A stretch of DNA of 64,000 bases from Bacillus sp. S3. Its GTDB lineage: Bacteria > Bacillota > Bacilli > Bacillales > Cytobacillaceae. This document shows positions 1-8,978 of this stretch, in pieces; position 1 is the stretch's first letter; every line of letters begins with the position of its first letter. The notes beneath the pieces were generated by a model, which ran no database searches, had not been told where the DNA came from, and worked only from the letters and a program-made list of their open reading frames with translations. The DNA is taken from assembly GCF_005154805.1 (NCBI RefSeq), contig NZ_CP039727.1:1857501-1921500 (forward strand). Reading direction: 5' to 3'. Both the position numbers and the translations under genes were made by a program.

Positions 1-2
1 AG

Positions 3-785
3 AACAAAATAACCCCGCTTGTCGGGGATGAAGTGGTTTTTCAGGCTGAAAATGATTTGGAAGGTTACATTCTCGAAGTGAAAAAGCGTAAAAATGAATT
101 AATTCGGCCGCCGATTGCGAACGTCGATCAGGCTATCCTTGTATTTTCAGCAGTGGAGCCAGACTTCAGCACGGTTTTATTGGATCGTTTTCTGGTGTTG
201 GTCGAATTTAATCATATAGAACCATTAATCTGTATTACCAAGATGGACCTGACAAATCATGTACAAACCCAGAAAATTTCAGAGTATGCAGAGCAATACA
301 AAAGAGCGGGTTATGAAGTGATTCTCACTTCTTCAGAAACAGAAGTTGGTATAGAGCGTTTAAGTCCGCATATTGAAAATAAGATTTCTGTCTTTGCCGG
401 GCAATCAGGTGTAGGAAAGTCCTCCCTGCTAAATGTTTTAAGGCCGGATCTCGAATTAAAAACAAATGATATTTCGTCCCATCTTGGAAGAGGAAAGCAC
501 ACGACCAGACATGTAGAACTTATTAAGATTGGGAATGGACTTATTGCCGATACACCAGGCTTCAGTTCATTAGAATTCACAAACATTGAAACGGAAGACT
601 TAACATTTTGTTTTCCGGAATTACAAGAGGCGAGTAAGAACTGTAAATTTCGTGGCTGCTTACATGTAACTGAGCCAAAATGCGGTGTGAAAGAGGCAGT
701 TGATGCTGGTGAAATTCCAGCATATCGGTATGAACATTATGCAGATTTTCTGCAGGAAATTAAAGATAGAAAGCCGAGGTATTAA
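3..785 (+). CDS. rsgA: Ribosome small subunit-dependent GTPase RsgA (5' end missing)
   Basis: Circularly permuted GTPase that helps late 30S subunit maturation in the cytoplasm. The frame is open to the window edge, so about 38 N-terminal residues (part of the OB fold) are missing compared with the roughly 298-residue B. subtilis protein; 260 residues are visible. The permuted order is clear: G4 (ITKMD) comes before G1 ([10 protein letters not shown]) and G3 (DTPGF). A C-terminal zinc-binding region with CKFRGCLH and PKC follows. The stop lies 2 nt before rpe, which fits co-transcription. The GTG at 33 is internal and not the real start. Identity is firm from motif order and neighbours. Confidence 0.96.
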   Translation, partial: NKITPLVGDEVVFQAENDLEGYILEVKKRKNELIRPPIANVDQAILVFSAVEPDFSTVLLDRFLVLVEFNHIEPLICITKMDLTNHVQTQKISEYAEQYKRAGYEVILTSSETEVGIERLSPHIENKISVFAGQSGVGKSSLLNVLRPDLELKTNDISSHLGRGKHTTRHVELIKIGNGLIADTPGFSSLEFTNIETEDLTFCFPELQEASKNCKFRGCLHVTEPKCGVKEAVDAGEIPAYRYEHYADFLQEIKDRKPRY

Positions 786-787
786 AA

Positions 788-1432
788 ATGGTGAAAATTG
801 CACCTTCAATACTTTCAGCCGATTTTTCAAAATTGGGGGAAGAGATTTTAGCTGTTGAAAAAGGGGGAGCTGACTACATCCATATTGATGTCATGGACGG
901 TCATTTTGTTCCTAATATTACAATTGGACCACTTATTGTTGAGGCGATTCGTCCGTTGACAAAGCTTCCGCTGGATGTGCACTTAATGATCGAAAACCCT
1001 GATCAATATATTGAGGCCTTTGTTAAAGCAGGGGCCGATTATATTACTGTACACGTGGAGGCATGCCGGCATCTTCACCGCACAATTCAAAATATCAAAT
1101 CTTACGGTATTAAAGCTGGTGTGGTTTTAAATCCGGCTACTCCAGTTGAAACAATTCAACATATAATCGGGGATATTGATATGGTGTTATTAATGTCAGT
1201 CAATCCTGGTTTTGGAGGACAAGCATTCATTCCCGAGATCCTTCCAAAAATAAGAAAAGTAAAAGAAATGGCTGAACAAAAAGGAATAAATCTAGAGATT
1301 GAAATTGATGGCGGTGTGAATCCAGAAACGGCAAAACAGTGTAAGGAAGCAGGTGCAAATGTACTTGTTGCAGGCTCCGCAATTTATAACCAACCAGATT
1401 ATGCGAAGGCCATTTCGCTAATTAGAGGGTAA
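788..1432 (+). CDS. rpe: Ribulose-phosphate 3-epimerase
   Basis: Interconverts D-ribulose 5-phosphate and D-xylulose 5-phosphate in the pentose phosphate pathway. The 214-residue length is normal for this TIM-barrel family. Visible signatures are the N-terminal [20 protein letters not shown] with the metal-binding His32 and Asp34, the phosphate-binding SVNPGFGGQ and the late IEIDGGVN. The ATG lies 2 nt after the rsgA stop, with a weak purine-rich site just upstream, suggesting translational coupling. A hairpin terminator follows at 1433. Confidence 0.97.
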   Translation: MVKIAPSILSADFSKLGEEILAVEKGGADYIHIDVMDGHFVPNITIGPLIVEAIRPLTKLPLDVHLMIENPDQYIEAFVKAGADYITVHVEACRHLHRTIQNIKSYGIKAGVVLNPATPVETIQHIIGDIDMVLLMSVNPGFGGQAFIPEILPKIRKVKEMAEQKGINLEIEIDGGVNPETAKQCKEAGANVLVAGSAIYNQPDYAKAISLIRG

Positions 1433-1460
1433 GGCCGGCTATTTCAGCTGGCTTTTTCTT
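1433..1460 (+). terminator. Hairpin terminator after rpe
   Basis: GCCGGCT (1434-1440) pairs with AGCTGGC (1446-1452) around a short loop, followed by a T-rich run. It may only attenuate, because thiN follows closely on the same strand. Confidence 0.6.
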
Positions 1461-1485
1461 ATTTCGCTCAAAAGGAGAGTGTCTA

Positions 1486-2133
1486 ATGATAATAAATATA
1501 CTTGCCGGGGGTCCTGAAGAACTGCTGCCAAATTTGATAGACTATACAGAGGAAAATGCCATCTGGGTTGGGGTTGACCGTGGCGTATTTCATCTGTTAA
1601 CAAGAAATATCATTCCTGAAATTGCCTTTGGAGATTTCGATTCAGTCTCCCCAGAGGAGTTACTGTTCATTGAAAGCCAAGTATCAGAATTAAAGCGATA
1701 TAATCCGGAAAAGGATGAAACGGATATGGAGCTTGCCCTTAATTGGGCATTGGCGCAAAAACCATCGATTGTTCGATTGTTCGGGGCGACTGGAGGAAGG
1801 CTTGATCATTTATTTGCAAATGTGCATCTTTTGTTGAATCCACTCAAAGAAAAACACCCGGCTGATGTCTATTTAATTGATCGTCATAACATCGTCTTTT
1901 TGAAAGAACCAGGCAGTTATTTCATTGAAAAAATGAAATCAAAAAAATATGTATCCTTTGTGCCCTTAACGCTTGATGTGAGTGGAATCACCTTAAACGG
2001 CTTTAAATTTCCACTTAAAAATCAGCATATTTCACTCGGATCTACACTATGTATTAGTAATGAACTTATTAATGATTATGGTACTTTTTCATTTTCAGAA
2101 GGCATATTAATAGTGATAAGAAGTCACGATTAA
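1486..2133 (+). CDS. thiN: Thiamine pyrophosphokinase
   Basis: Transfers pyrophosphate from ATP to thiamine to make thiamine diphosphate; cytoplasmic. The 215 residues begin with MIINILAGGPEELLPN, then GVDRGVFHLL, the conserved FGDFDSVS, the acidic PEKDETDMELAL and GATGGRLDH, all typical of the ThiN family. The start has a good AAAGGAGAG site. Position between rpe and spoVM is the usual Bacillus order. No TPP riboswitch is seen upstream, as expected for a salvage kinase. Confidence 0.95.
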   Translation: MIINILAGGPEELLPNLIDYTEENAIWVGVDRGVFHLLTRNIIPEIAFGDFDSVSPEELLFIESQVSELKRYNPEKDETDMELALNWALAQKPSIVRLFGATGGRLDHLFANVHLLLNPLKEKHPADVYLIDRHNIVFLKEPGSYFIEKMKSKKYVSFVPLTLDVSGITLNGFKFPLKNQHISLGSTLCISNELINDYGTFSFSEGILIVIRSHD

Positions 2134-2236
2134 TAGGCGTCACTAATTGGTACTGATTTCGTTCGCCTGAATAAAATGGATAGCGTACGAAAAAGGTAAG
2201 TGGAATAAGCTGGGGAGATTTGTGAGGAGGGACAGT

Positions 2237-2320
2237 ATGAAATTTTATACGATTAAACTGCCAAAGTTTTTAGGCGGACTTGTCCGGGCAATGATTGGTG
2301 CATTTAAGAAAAACGAATAG
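2237..2320 (+). CDS. spoVM: Stage V sporulation peptide SpoVM
   Basis: A 27-residue amphipathic peptide beginning MKFYTIKLPKFLGGLVRAM. In B. subtilis the 26-residue SpoVM recognises the convex curved forespore membrane and anchors the SpoIVA coat base layer. Here the proline at position 9, which the family needs for shallow membrane insertion, is conserved, and the tail is slightly longer (KKNE). A strong GGAGGGACAGT site precedes the ATG. Between thiN and this gene there is no clear vegetative promoter; the gene is expected to depend on sigma-E, but I could not assign a confident sigma-E site. Identity is firm, and it implies an endospore former. Confidence 0.95.
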   Translation: MKFYTIKLPKFLGGLVRAMIGAFKKNE

Positions 2321-2336
2321 AGGAAGAAATCGTATG

Positions 2337-2370
2337 GCACCCGTTACCATTTGGGTGCTTTTTATTTTTG
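2337..2370 (+). terminator. Terminator of spoVM
   Basis: GCACCC (2337-2342) pairs with GGGTGC (2353-2358), followed by TTTTTATTTTTG. A second hairpin with the same stem sequence ends the convergent rpmB gene about 40 bp downstream. Confidence 0.85.
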
Positions 2371-2387
2371 GTTGGTTGGGGGATAAT

Positions 2388-2421
2388 AAAAAAGAAAGAG
2401 CACCCCAACAAGGGTGCCCTG
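2388..2421 (-). terminator. Terminator of rpmB
   Basis: Read on the minus strand, GCACCC/GGGTGC (2400-2405 with 2412-2417) forms a hairpin followed by a T-rich run, which is the complement of the A-rich 2387-2398 stretch. It lies just after the rpmB stop. Confidence 0.8.
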
Positions 2422-2428
2422 GTCTTTA

Positions 2429-2617
2429 TTATACGCGCTCTACTTTACCGGCTCTTAACGCTCTTGCAGAAACCCAAACACGCTTAGGCTTTCCATCAAC
2501 AAGAATTCGTACTTTTTGTAGGTTAGCACCCCATGTACGCTTATTAGCGTTCATAGCGTGAGAACGTGCGTTACCAGTAGTGGTTTTCTTTCCAGTTACT
2601 ACACATTTACGTGGCAT
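2429..2617 (-). CDS. rpmB: 50S ribosomal protein L28
   Basis: A 62-residue basic protein of the large ribosomal subunit, starting [20 protein letters not shown] with the family pattern [11 protein letters not shown] and [12 protein letters not shown]. The length is normal for Bacillus L28. The two-cysteine CxxC zinc site of some L28 proteins is absent; only one Cys remains, so this is a zinc-independent form. It is the only minus-strand gene in the window, convergent with spoVM, as in B. subtilis. A GGAGG site precedes the start on the minus strand. Confidence 0.97.
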   Translation of the reverse strand: MPRKCVVTGKKTTTGNARSHAMNANKRTWGANLQKVRILVDGKPKRVWVSARALRAGKVERV

Positions 2618-2689
2618 AATGATTTCCCTCCTTAACTACCAAAAGCTTATACAGCAATCCTAAATTTCATCTGCTTGAGATACCTTAAT

Positions 2690-2718
2690 AATTTACCATA
2701 CAACGTTTATGAATGCAA
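2690..2718 (-). promoter_or_regulatory. Probable sigma-A promoter of rpmB
   Basis: On the minus strand TTGCAT (complement of 2713-2718) is followed after 17 bp by TAAATT (complement of 2690-2695), about 70 bp upstream of the rpmB start. Good spacing and near-consensus boxes. Confidence 0.55.
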
Positions 2719-2750
2719 TACTTGTCTATAAACCTTTCAAGAAAAAAACC

Positions 2751-2798
2751 TTGACATGCAAGTATGACTTTCAATATTGGATTGACTATAGTAAAATG
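2751..2798 (+). promoter_or_regulatory. Promoter region of yloU-fakA
   Basis: The stretch holds a perfect TTGACA (2751-2756), but the best -10 boxes, TATAGT (2788-2793) and TAAAAT (2793-2798), are too far from it. ATGACT (2765-2770) lies 17 bp before TATAGT. Some promoter here is likely; the exact boxes are uncertain. Confidence 0.4.
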
Positions 2799-2838
2799 AC
2801 AATAGTCAAGGAGCAATTTTCCAAAGGGGGAACGATTC

Positions 2839-3201
2839 ATGTCCATTGAATTAAAAACAAAGTACGGACAAATTGATATTTCAAATGAAGTAATTGCGAC
2901 GATTGCTGGTGGAGCGGCAATCGAATGTTACGGAATCGTCGGTATGGCCTCTAAGAATCAAATTAAAGATGGTATTACGGAAATACTACGAAAAGAAAAC
3001 TTCACTCGCGGCGTGATCGTGCGCCAGGAAAATGAAGCATTACATATTGATATGTATATTATTGTCAGCTATGGAACGAAAATTTCCGAAATTGCCCACA
3101 ACGTGCAATCAAAGGTTAAATACACCCTCGATAAGACAGTTGGACTTGCCGTTGACTCGGTCAATATTTACGTTCAGGGAGTTCGTGTGACGAACCCGTA
3201 G
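2839..3201 (+). CDS. yloU: Asp23/Gls24 family envelope stress protein YloU
   Basis: A 120-residue Asp23/Gls24-family protein. Members are small cytosolic or membrane-associated proteins linked to cell envelope stress; the biochemical role is not established. Visible family features are the early ISNEVIATIAGGAAIECYGIVGM stretch (conserved glycine-rich core, residues about 15-36) and the C-terminal VDSVNIYVQGVRV. A strong AAAGGGGGAACG site precedes the ATG. It sits directly upstream of fakA (16-nt gap), the usual firmicute pairing, which suggests a shared link to membrane lipid or envelope status. Confidence 0.9.
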   Translation: MSIELKTKYGQIDISNEVIATIAGGAAIECYGIVGMASKNQIKDGITEILRKENFTRGVIVRQENEALHIDMYIIVSYGTKISEIAHNVQSKVKYTLDKTVGLAVDSVNIYVQGVRVTNP

Positions 3202-3216
3202 TGAGGAGGAAAGTTT

Positions 3217-4899
3217 GTGTCAATAACAGCATTAGATGGAAAACGTTTTGCCGAGATGGTAATTCAAGGTGCAAATCATTTGGCTGCAAATGCAAAAATG
3301 GTTGATGCGTTAAACGTTTTTCCTGTGCCCGACGGTGATACTGGAACAAATATGAATTTATCAATGACCTCTGGGGCGAAGGAAGTAAAGAATAATATTC
3401 AAGAAAATATAGGTAAAGTGGGAGTAGCTCTTTCAAAAGGCTTGCTTATGGGAGCACGAGGAAATTCAGGGGTTATTCTCTCCCAGTTATTCCGTGGTTT
3501 TTCAAAGGCTGTAGAATCGAAGGCGAAAATTTCAGGAAAAGACTTTGCCGGGGCCTTAGAAGCAGGGGTTGAAACCGCTTATAAAGCTGTCATGAAACCT
3601 GTTGAAGGAACGATTTTAACTGTAGCAAAAGATTCTGCCAAGAAGGGTGTTCAGGCTGCTGAACTATCAGACGATATTATTGTCATTATGGAAGAAGTCC
3701 TAAAGGAAGCGAAGGCATCCCTTAAGCGTACGCCCGATCTGCTGCCTGTTTTAAAGGAAGTTGGCGTAGTTGACAGTGGCGGTCAAGGACTTGTATTTGT
3801 CTATGAAGGCTTTCTTGCTGTATTAAAAGGAGAGGAGCTTCCTGAATCATCAGACCTGCTTCCTTCCATGTCTGAATTGGTAAGCGCTGAACACCATAAA
3901 AGTGTTCAAAGTCATATCAATACAGAAGATATAGAGTTTGGCTATTGCACAGAATTTATGGTTAGATTTGAAAAGGAAAAGACAGCGGAACATCCATTCG
4001 ATGAAGGCGTATTTCGGAATGACCTCAGTCAATTTGGCGACTCATTATTGGTTATTGCGGATGAAGATGTGGTCAAAGTTCATATTCACTCCGAACAGCC
4101 AGGTGAAGTTTTAACATACGGTCAACGTTATGGCAATTTAATTAATATGAAGATTGAAAATATGCGCCAGCAACATTCCAATATCGTCGGTGAATCACAA
4201 TCAGTACTTATCGCCGACCGTTATGAGGCACCAAAGGAACTCCAAGAATATGGAATCGTTACGGTTTCTATGGGGTCTGGAATTGCGGAATTATTTAAAA
4301 GCATTGGCGCCCATGCCGTCATTGAAGGCGGACAAACGATGAATCCTAGTACGGAAGATATCGTGAAAGCGGTAAAAGAGGTCCATGCCAAAAAGGTCTT
4401 TATTTTACCAAATAATAAAAACATCATTATGGCAGCAGAACAGGCAAAAGATGTTTCAGAAGAAGAAATTTACGTAATTCCATCTAAAACGGTTCCACAA
4501 GGACTTTCGGCCCTGCTTGCATTCAATCCGTCAGCAGCGGTGGAAGCAAATGAAGCAGCGATGAAGGAAGCATTACAGCATGTGAAAACAGGACAAATTA
4601 CCTTTGCTGTCCGTGATACCTCCATTGATGGCTTAGAAATTGAGAAAGACGATTTCATGGGCATTTCTGAAGGGAAAATCGTTGTAAAAAACAAAGATAA
4701 AGGTCAAGTAGCTAAGGACCTTTTAACCGGTATGCTTGATGAGGATTCCGAAATTTTAACGATTCTCTATGGTGAGGACGTGAATGAAACAGAGGTAAAC
4801 AATCTAGTACAATTTATCGAAGAAACTTATCCTGATATAGAAATTGAAATTCATAATGGCGGCCAGCCATTGTATTCATTTATCTTTTCAATTGAATAA
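3217..4899 (+). CDS. fakA: Fatty acid kinase catalytic subunit FakA (YloV)
   Basis: ATP-binding kinase subunit that phosphorylates exogenous fatty acids carried by FakB (DegV family), feeding PlsX/PlsY lipid synthesis. The 560 residues have an N-terminal DhaL/DAK domain with the metal-binding FPVPDGDTGTNM (Asp39 and Asp41), GARGNSGVILSQ, and the later VDSGGQGLV, then a middle domain and a C-terminal DegV-like region containing VSMGSGI and GEDVNE. It starts at GTG with an AGGAGGA site. No FakB gene is adjacent. It ends in a strong terminator at 4911. In B. subtilis the serine dehydratase genes follow; here they do not. Confidence 0.93.
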   Translation: MSITALDGKRFAEMVIQGANHLAANAKMVDALNVFPVPDGDTGTNMNLSMTSGAKEVKNNIQENIGKVGVALSKGLLMGARGNSGVILSQLFRGFSKAVESKAKISGKDFAGALEAGVETAYKAVMKPVEGTILTVAKDSAKKGVQAAELSDDIIVIMEEVLKEAKASLKRTPDLLPVLKEVGVVDSGGQGLVFVYEGFLAVLKGEELPESSDLLPSMSELVSAEHHKSVQSHINTEDIEFGYCTEFMVRFEKEKTAEHPFDEGVFRNDLSQFGDSLLVIADEDVVKVHIHSEQPGEVLTYGQRYGNLINMKIENMRQQHSNIVGESQSVLIADRYEAPKELQEYGIVTVSMGSGIAELFKSIGAHAVIEGGQTMNPSTEDIVKAVKEVHAKKVFILPNNKNIIMAAEQAKDVSEEEIYVIPSKTVPQGLSALLAFNPSAAVEANEAAMKEALQHVKTGQITFAVRDTSIDGLEIEKDDFMGISEGKIVVKNKDKGQVAKDLLTGMLDEDSEILTILYGEDVNETEVNNLVQFIEETYPDIEIEIHNGGQPLYSFIFSIE

Positions 4900-4910
4900 A
4901 GAACGGCTAA

Positions 4911-4950
4911 AATAGAAGGGGGGCAGAAGGGCCATACCCTTCTATTTTTG
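4911..4950 (+). terminator. Terminator of yloU-fakA
   Basis: AATAGAAGGG (4911-4920) pairs perfectly with CCCTTCTATT (4937-4946), followed by TTTTG. Strong intrinsic terminator. Confidence 0.85.
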
Positions 4951-4983
4951 TTTTTAATATAAAAATGTATAAGTTACGACTTT

Positions 4984-5200
4984 GAGAAATGTCCAGCTCC
5001 AGCACCCTAGCGGCTAGTGTCCTTCGCTCTCCGCCCTACGATAAGTCAACATCGGCTCGCTAAGCTCACCGTGTTTCCTTTATCTCAGTTGGAGCGCTCC
5101 ACAAGGAACGCTTCTGCAGCATAGGCATCGCACGAAGGAAAAGCGTTAGCTTTTCCGAGGAGGCCATACGCCGCTGACCAGGGCGCTTGCGCTTTTCTTA
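4984..5200 (+). repeat. Intergenic repeat, long form with 60-nt insert (copy 1)
   Basis: Starts GAGAAATGTCCAGCTCCAG and ends GGGCGCTTGCGCTTTTCTTA. The same element occurs at 60819-60975 in this orientation and at 43937-44090 in reverse. Relative to those, this copy carries an extra 60 nt (5101-5160) that contains its own hairpin, GGAAAAGC/GCTTTTCC. The palindrome GGAGCGCTCC lies just before the insert. Most of the 325-bp fakA-recG spacer is this element; no gene is seen. End segments AGCACCCT and AGGGCGCT can pair with one mismatch, so the whole element may fold when transcribed. Confidence 0.9.
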
Positions 5201-5224
5201 TAATTCGCAAAGGGAGAGAGTAGT

Positions 5225-7273
5225 GTGTTCGATAATCTAAACCAATCAGTAATGGTATTAAAAGGAATTGGGGACGAAACGGCTGAAGCCTTTGCGGAAA
5301 TGAAAATTTTTACGATTCAAGATTTATTGGAATATTTTCCTTACCGCTATGAAGACTATTCGCTTAAGGACTTAACGCAAGTGCAGCATGAAGAGAAAGT
5401 GACGGTAGAGGGGAAGGTTCATAGTGAGCCTTCTCTAAGCTATTATGGCAGGAAGAAATCAAAGCTTACGATTAGGCTTTTCGTCGGAAATTATTTGATT
5501 AAAGTAGTGTTTTTTAACCAACCCTATTTGAAAAATAAAATCAATATGAATGAAACCATCACAGTAACCGGCAAATGGGATGCCCATCGCCAAACCATTA
5601 CAGCGAATGAAATGCAGGCAGGTCCCAACACAAAAGCTAACGATTTTGAACCAGTTTACTCGGTCAAAGGCAAAATTACGACTAGAGGAATGCGAAAATT
5701 TATTCATCTTGCTTTTGGGCAGTATGGTCATTTCCTCGAAGAAACACTTCCAGTATCTTTTTTGCAAAAATACCGTCTGCTTGGCAGGAAAAATGCCATT
5801 CAAATCATGCATTTTCCCGGCCATCCTGAAGAGGTAAAACAAGCAAGACGACGCTTTGTCTATGAGGAATTCCTATTGTTTCAATTAAAAATGCAGGCTT
5901 TAAGGAAGTTTGAACGGGAGCATTCTCCCGGAATCAAGCAATCGTATCATTTGACGAAAGTAAAGGGATTTATCAACAGCCTTCCGTTTCCGCTAACAAA
6001 TGCCCAAAAAAGGGTTGTTAATGAGGTATTAGCAGAACTAAAATCACCATACCGCATGAATCGTTTATTACAAGGAGATGTAGGTTCAGGGAAAACAGTT
6101 GTCGCGGCGATTGGATTGTACGCCAGTGTGACGGCAGGCTACCAAGGGGCGCTTATGGTCCCAACGGAAATTTTGGCTGAGCAGCATGCGGATTCATTAA
6201 AAAGGTTATTAGAACCATTTAACGTGAGATGTGAGCTATTAACAAGTTCGATAAAAGGAAAACGCAGACGGGAAATCCTTCAAGAGCTTGCCGATGGAAA
6301 AGTAGATATTTTAATTGGTACACATGCCCTTATTCAGGATGAGGTTACGTTTAAAAAATGCGGTTTTGTAATAACCGATGAGCAGCATCGCTTCGGTGTA
6401 GAGCAGAGGAGAGTGCTGCGGGAAAAGGGAGAAAATCCTGATGTCCTGTTTATGACTGCAACTCCTATTCCAAGAACTCTTGCGATTACTGTTTTCGGTG
6501 AAATGGATGTCTCAATCATCGATGAGATGCCTGCAGGCAGGAAATCGATTGAAACCTATTGGGCAAAACCAGAAATGCTTGAGCGCGTTCTAGCCTTTGT
6601 CGAAAAAGAATTAAATAAGGGGCATCAGGCATATGTCATTTGCCCGTTAATAGAGGAGTCAGAAAAGCTCGATGTCCAAAATGCGATTGATGTGCATACA
6701 ACACTTAGCCACTTTTTCCAAAATCGCTATCATATAGGACTCATGCACGGCCGTTTACCGACTGAGGAAAAGGATTCGGTTATGAAGGCATTTAGTGCAA
6801 ATGAAATTCAAGTTCTTGTTTCTACGACTGTTGTGGAAGTAGGGGTGAACGTACCGAATGCAACGATGATGGTGATTTATGATGCCGAGCGGTTTGGGCT
6901 TTCACAGCTGCACCAGCTGCGTGGACGAGTTGGCCGCGGAAGTGATCAATCGTATTGTATTTTACTGGCAAGTCCCAAATCAGAGGTAGGTCAGGAAAGA
7001 ATGAGAATCATGACAGAAACAAATGATGGTTTTGTTTTAAGTGAAAAGGATTTGGAACTTAGAGGACCGGGTGACTTTTTTGGAAAAAAACAAAGCGGGG
7101 TTCCGGAATTTAAGGTTGCAGATATGGTTCATGATTATCGTGCACTTGAAACAGCAAGAAGTGATGCGGCTATGCTAATTGGGTCGAGGAACTTTTGGAC
7201 AGACCCTGAATATCAATACTTACGATCCAAGCTCGACGAATCAGGTGTTTTAGAAGGAGAAAAGCTGGATTAA
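5225..7273 (+). CDS. recG: ATP-dependent DNA helicase RecG
   Basis: Superfamily 2 helicase that regresses stalled forks and branch-migrates Holliday junctions. The 682 residues have an N-terminal wedge/OB domain (about 60-150), Walker A GDVGSGKTVVA, DEQHRFG motif II, TATPIPRT motif III, and the C-terminal helicase lobe with QLRGRVGRG and the RecG-typical LRGPGDFFGKKQSG. The start is GTG with a GGGAGAG site. Length and motifs are complete. The upstream spacer is filled by a repeat instead of sdaAB-sdaAA as in B. subtilis. Confidence 0.97.
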   Translation: MFDNLNQSVMVLKGIGDETAEAFAEMKIFTIQDLLEYFPYRYEDYSLKDLTQVQHEEKVTVEGKVHSEPSLSYYGRKKSKLTIRLFVGNYLIKVVFFNQPYLKNKINMNETITVTGKWDAHRQTITANEMQAGPNTKANDFEPVYSVKGKITTRGMRKFIHLAFGQYGHFLEETLPVSFLQKYRLLGRKNAIQIMHFPGHPEEVKQARRRFVYEEFLLFQLKMQALRKFEREHSPGIKQSYHLTKVKGFINSLPFPLTNAQKRVVNEVLAELKSPYRMNRLLQGDVGSGKTVVAAIGLYASVTAGYQGALMVPTEILAEQHADSLKRLLEPFNVRCELLTSSIKGKRRREILQELADGKVDILIGTHALIQDEVTFKKCGFVITDEQHRFGVEQRRVLREKGENPDVLFMTATPIPRTLAITVFGEMDVSIIDEMPAGRKSIETYWAKPEMLERVLAFVEKELNKGHQAYVICPLIEESEKLDVQNAIDVHTTLSHFFQNRYHIGLMHGRLPTEEKDSVMKAFSANEIQVLVSTTVVEVGVNVPNATMMVIYDAERFGLSQLHQLRGRVGRGSDQSYCILLASPKSEVGQERMRIMTETNDGFVLSEKDLELRGPGDFFGKKQSGVPEFKVADMVHDYRALETARSDAAMLIGSRNFWTDPEYQYLRSKLDESGVLEGEKLD

Positions 7274-7277
7274 CAAG

Positions 7278-7323
7278 AAGCAGATAGCGGATAGGGAAAT
7301 TTATCTTGCAATCTGCTTTTTTA
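7278..7323 (+). terminator. Terminator of recG
   Basis: AAGCAGAT (7278-7285) pairs with ATCTGCTT (7311-7318), followed by TTTT. The downstream arm overlaps the -35 box of the fapR promoter, so the two signals are interleaved. Confidence 0.75.
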
Positions 7324-7334
7324 AATTTTATACT
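7306..7334 (+). promoter_or_regulatory. Sigma-A promoter of the fapR operon
   Basis: TTGCAA (7306-7311), a 17-bp spacer and TATACT (7329-7334). It lies just upstream of the FapR operator and overlaps the recG terminator stem. Confidence 0.75.
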
Positions 7335-7337
7335 ACT

Positions 7338-7356
7338 CTTAGTACCTAGTCATAAG
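7338..7356 (+). promoter_or_regulatory. FapR operator (autoregulation)
   Basis: CTTAGTACCTAGTCATAAG matches the known B. subtilis FapR box core TTAGTACCTAGTCTTAA closely. It starts 4 bp after the -10 box, covering the expected transcription start. In the family, FapR bound here blocks transcription and malonyl-CoA releases it. Confidence 0.85.
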
Positions 7357-7379
7357 AAACGCGGACGGTGTGTAAAAAC

Positions 7380-7955
7380 ATGAGAAGAAGTAAAAAGGAA
7401 CGTCAACATTTATTAACCACTACAATAAAAGAGAATCCCTTTATAACCGATGAGGAGCTGGCGGAAAAATTTCAGGTTAGTGTCCAAACCATTCGTCTAG
7501 ACCGCTTGGAATTGTCGATTCCGGAACTGCGTGAACGGATTAAAACGGTAGCAGAGAAACGGTTCGAAGATGAAGTCCGCTCATTACCGCTCGAAGAAGT
7601 CATTGGAGAAATTATCGATATTGAACTAGACAAAAGCGCGATTTCGATTTTTGACGTGAAGGCCGAGCATGTCTTTAAACGCAATAATATTGCCCGCGGA
7701 CACCATGTTTTTGCCCAGGCAAATTCTCTGGCTGTTGCTGTTATTAATGATGAATTGGCACTAACGGCAAAAGCGAATATTCAATTTAAACGTTCGGTAA
7801 AATTGCATGAGCGGGTAATTGCTAAAGCGCGTGTGACAAAAATGGATGAGAATACCGGCAGAACGTTTGTCGAAGTGAAAAGTTATGTGAATAATGAGCT
7901 TGTTTTTATCGGAGAATTGGAAATGTATCACCGTTCGAAAAACGTTAAAGGATGA
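7380..7955 (+). CDS. fapR: Fatty acid/phospholipid synthesis repressor FapR
   Basis: Transcription factor that senses malonyl-CoA and controls fatty acid and phospholipid genes. The 191 residues have an N-terminal DeoR-like helix-turn-helix ([20 protein letters not shown]) and a C-terminal hot-dog (thioesterase-like) ligand domain with [18 protein letters not shown] chose the ATG at 7380 (MRRSKKERQ) because it aligns with the B. subtilis start; an in-frame GTG at 7368 is possible. A FapR box overlaps the promoter just upstream. It leads the plsX-fabD-fabG operon. Confidence 0.95.
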   Translation: MRRSKKERQHLLTTTIKENPFITDEELAEKFQVSVQTIRLDRLELSIPELRERIKTVAEKRFEDEVRSLPLEEVIGEIIDIELDKSAISIFDVKAEHVFKRNNIARGHHVFAQANSLAVAVINDELALTAKANIQFKRSVKLHERVIAKARVTKMDENTGRTFVEVKSYVNNELVFIGELEMYHRSKNVKG

Positions 7956-7960
7956 GGTAA

Positions 7961-8965
7961 ATGAAACTAGCAATCGATGCTATGGGCGGAGACAATGCCC
8001 CAAAAGAAATTGTGTCAGGCGCGATGAAAGCTGTTCAAGCATTTTCTGATATACATATTACCCTTGTCGGCGATGAACATAAAATAAAGGAAACGCTGAC
8101 GAGCCATGAGAGGATTTCTATTTTACATACGACGGAAGTTATACTGGGGACAGATGAGCCTGTTAGGGCGGTTCGCAGAAAAAAGTCTGCCTCAATGGTA
8201 TTAGCTGCCCAACAAGTAGCAGATGGTACAGCAGATGCCTGTATTTCTGCAGGAAATACAGGGGCATTGATGGCAGCGGGGCTGTTTGTTATCGGCAGAA
8301 TTGATGGGATTGATCGGCCTGCATTAGCACCTACCCTGCCTACCATTGGCGGTGAAGGATTCCTGCTCCTGGATGTTGGGGCAAATGCCGATGCCAAACC
8401 AGAACACCTTGTGCAAAATGCCCTTATGGGTTCCATCTACAGTGAAAAGGTAAGAGGGATTGCGAAGCCTAGAGTAGGACTATTGAACATTGGCACAGAG
8501 GAAAAGAAAGGCAATGAATTGACAAAGCATGCCTTTGACCTATTAAAAAATGCCGATATTCATTTTGTAGGCAACGTAGAGGCCAGGGATTTACTAGAGG
8601 GTGTTGCCGATGTGGTTGTTACCGATGGGTTTACGGGTAATATGGTATTAAAAACGATTGAAGGAACTGCCCTAGCGATGTTTAAAATGTTAAAAACAAC
8701 GTTAATGAGCAGTTTTACAAGTAAATTGGCCGCTGCTGTGTTAAAACCGAATTTAAAAACCTTAAAAAATACCTTGGATTACTCAGAATATGGCGGTGCC
8801 GCCCTTTTCGGCTTAAAAGCACCGGTGATTAAGGCCCATGGTTCGTCTGATGCACAAGCCATATACAGTGCGATAAAACAAACAAGGGAAATGGTCAGGT
8901 ATGATGTCGCTGACTTGATTAAACAAGCAGCAGGAGAGTCTACTATTGCTAAAATAGAACAATAA
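7961..8965 (+). CDS. plsX: Phosphate acyltransferase PlsX
   Basis: Converts acyl-ACP (or FakA-made acyl-phosphate) to acyl-phosphate used by PlsY in the first step of phospholipid synthesis; peripheral membrane. The 334 residues start [18 protein letters not shown], the diagnostic PlsX N-terminus, and include [12 protein letters not shown] and [14 protein letters not shown]. It starts 5 nt after fapR with a GAGGTAA site. The C-terminal tail after residue 325 (ESTIAKIEQ) is short and of the normal kind. Confidence 0.97.
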   Translation: MKLAIDAMGGDNAPKEIVSGAMKAVQAFSDIHITLVGDEHKIKETLTSHERISILHTTEVILGTDEPVRAVRRKKSASMVLAAQQVADGTADACISAGNTGALMAAGLFVIGRIDGIDRPALAPTLPTIGGEGFLLLDVGANADAKPEHLVQNALMGSIYSEKVRGIAKPRVGLLNIGTEEKKGNELTKHAFDLLKNADIHFVGNVEARDLLEGVADVVVTDGFTGNMVLKTIEGTALAMFKMLKTTLMSSFTSKLAAAVLKPNLKTLKNTLDYSEYGGAALFGLKAPVIKAHGSSDAQAIYSAIKQTREMVRYDVADLIKQAAGESTIAKIEQ

Positions 8966-8978
8966 AAGGGGTGTAAGC

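Noticed and set aside
2295..2561. Open frame of 88 codons over the spoVM-rpmB ends
   Set aside because: It spans both terminators and reads antisense to rpmB; a chance frame.
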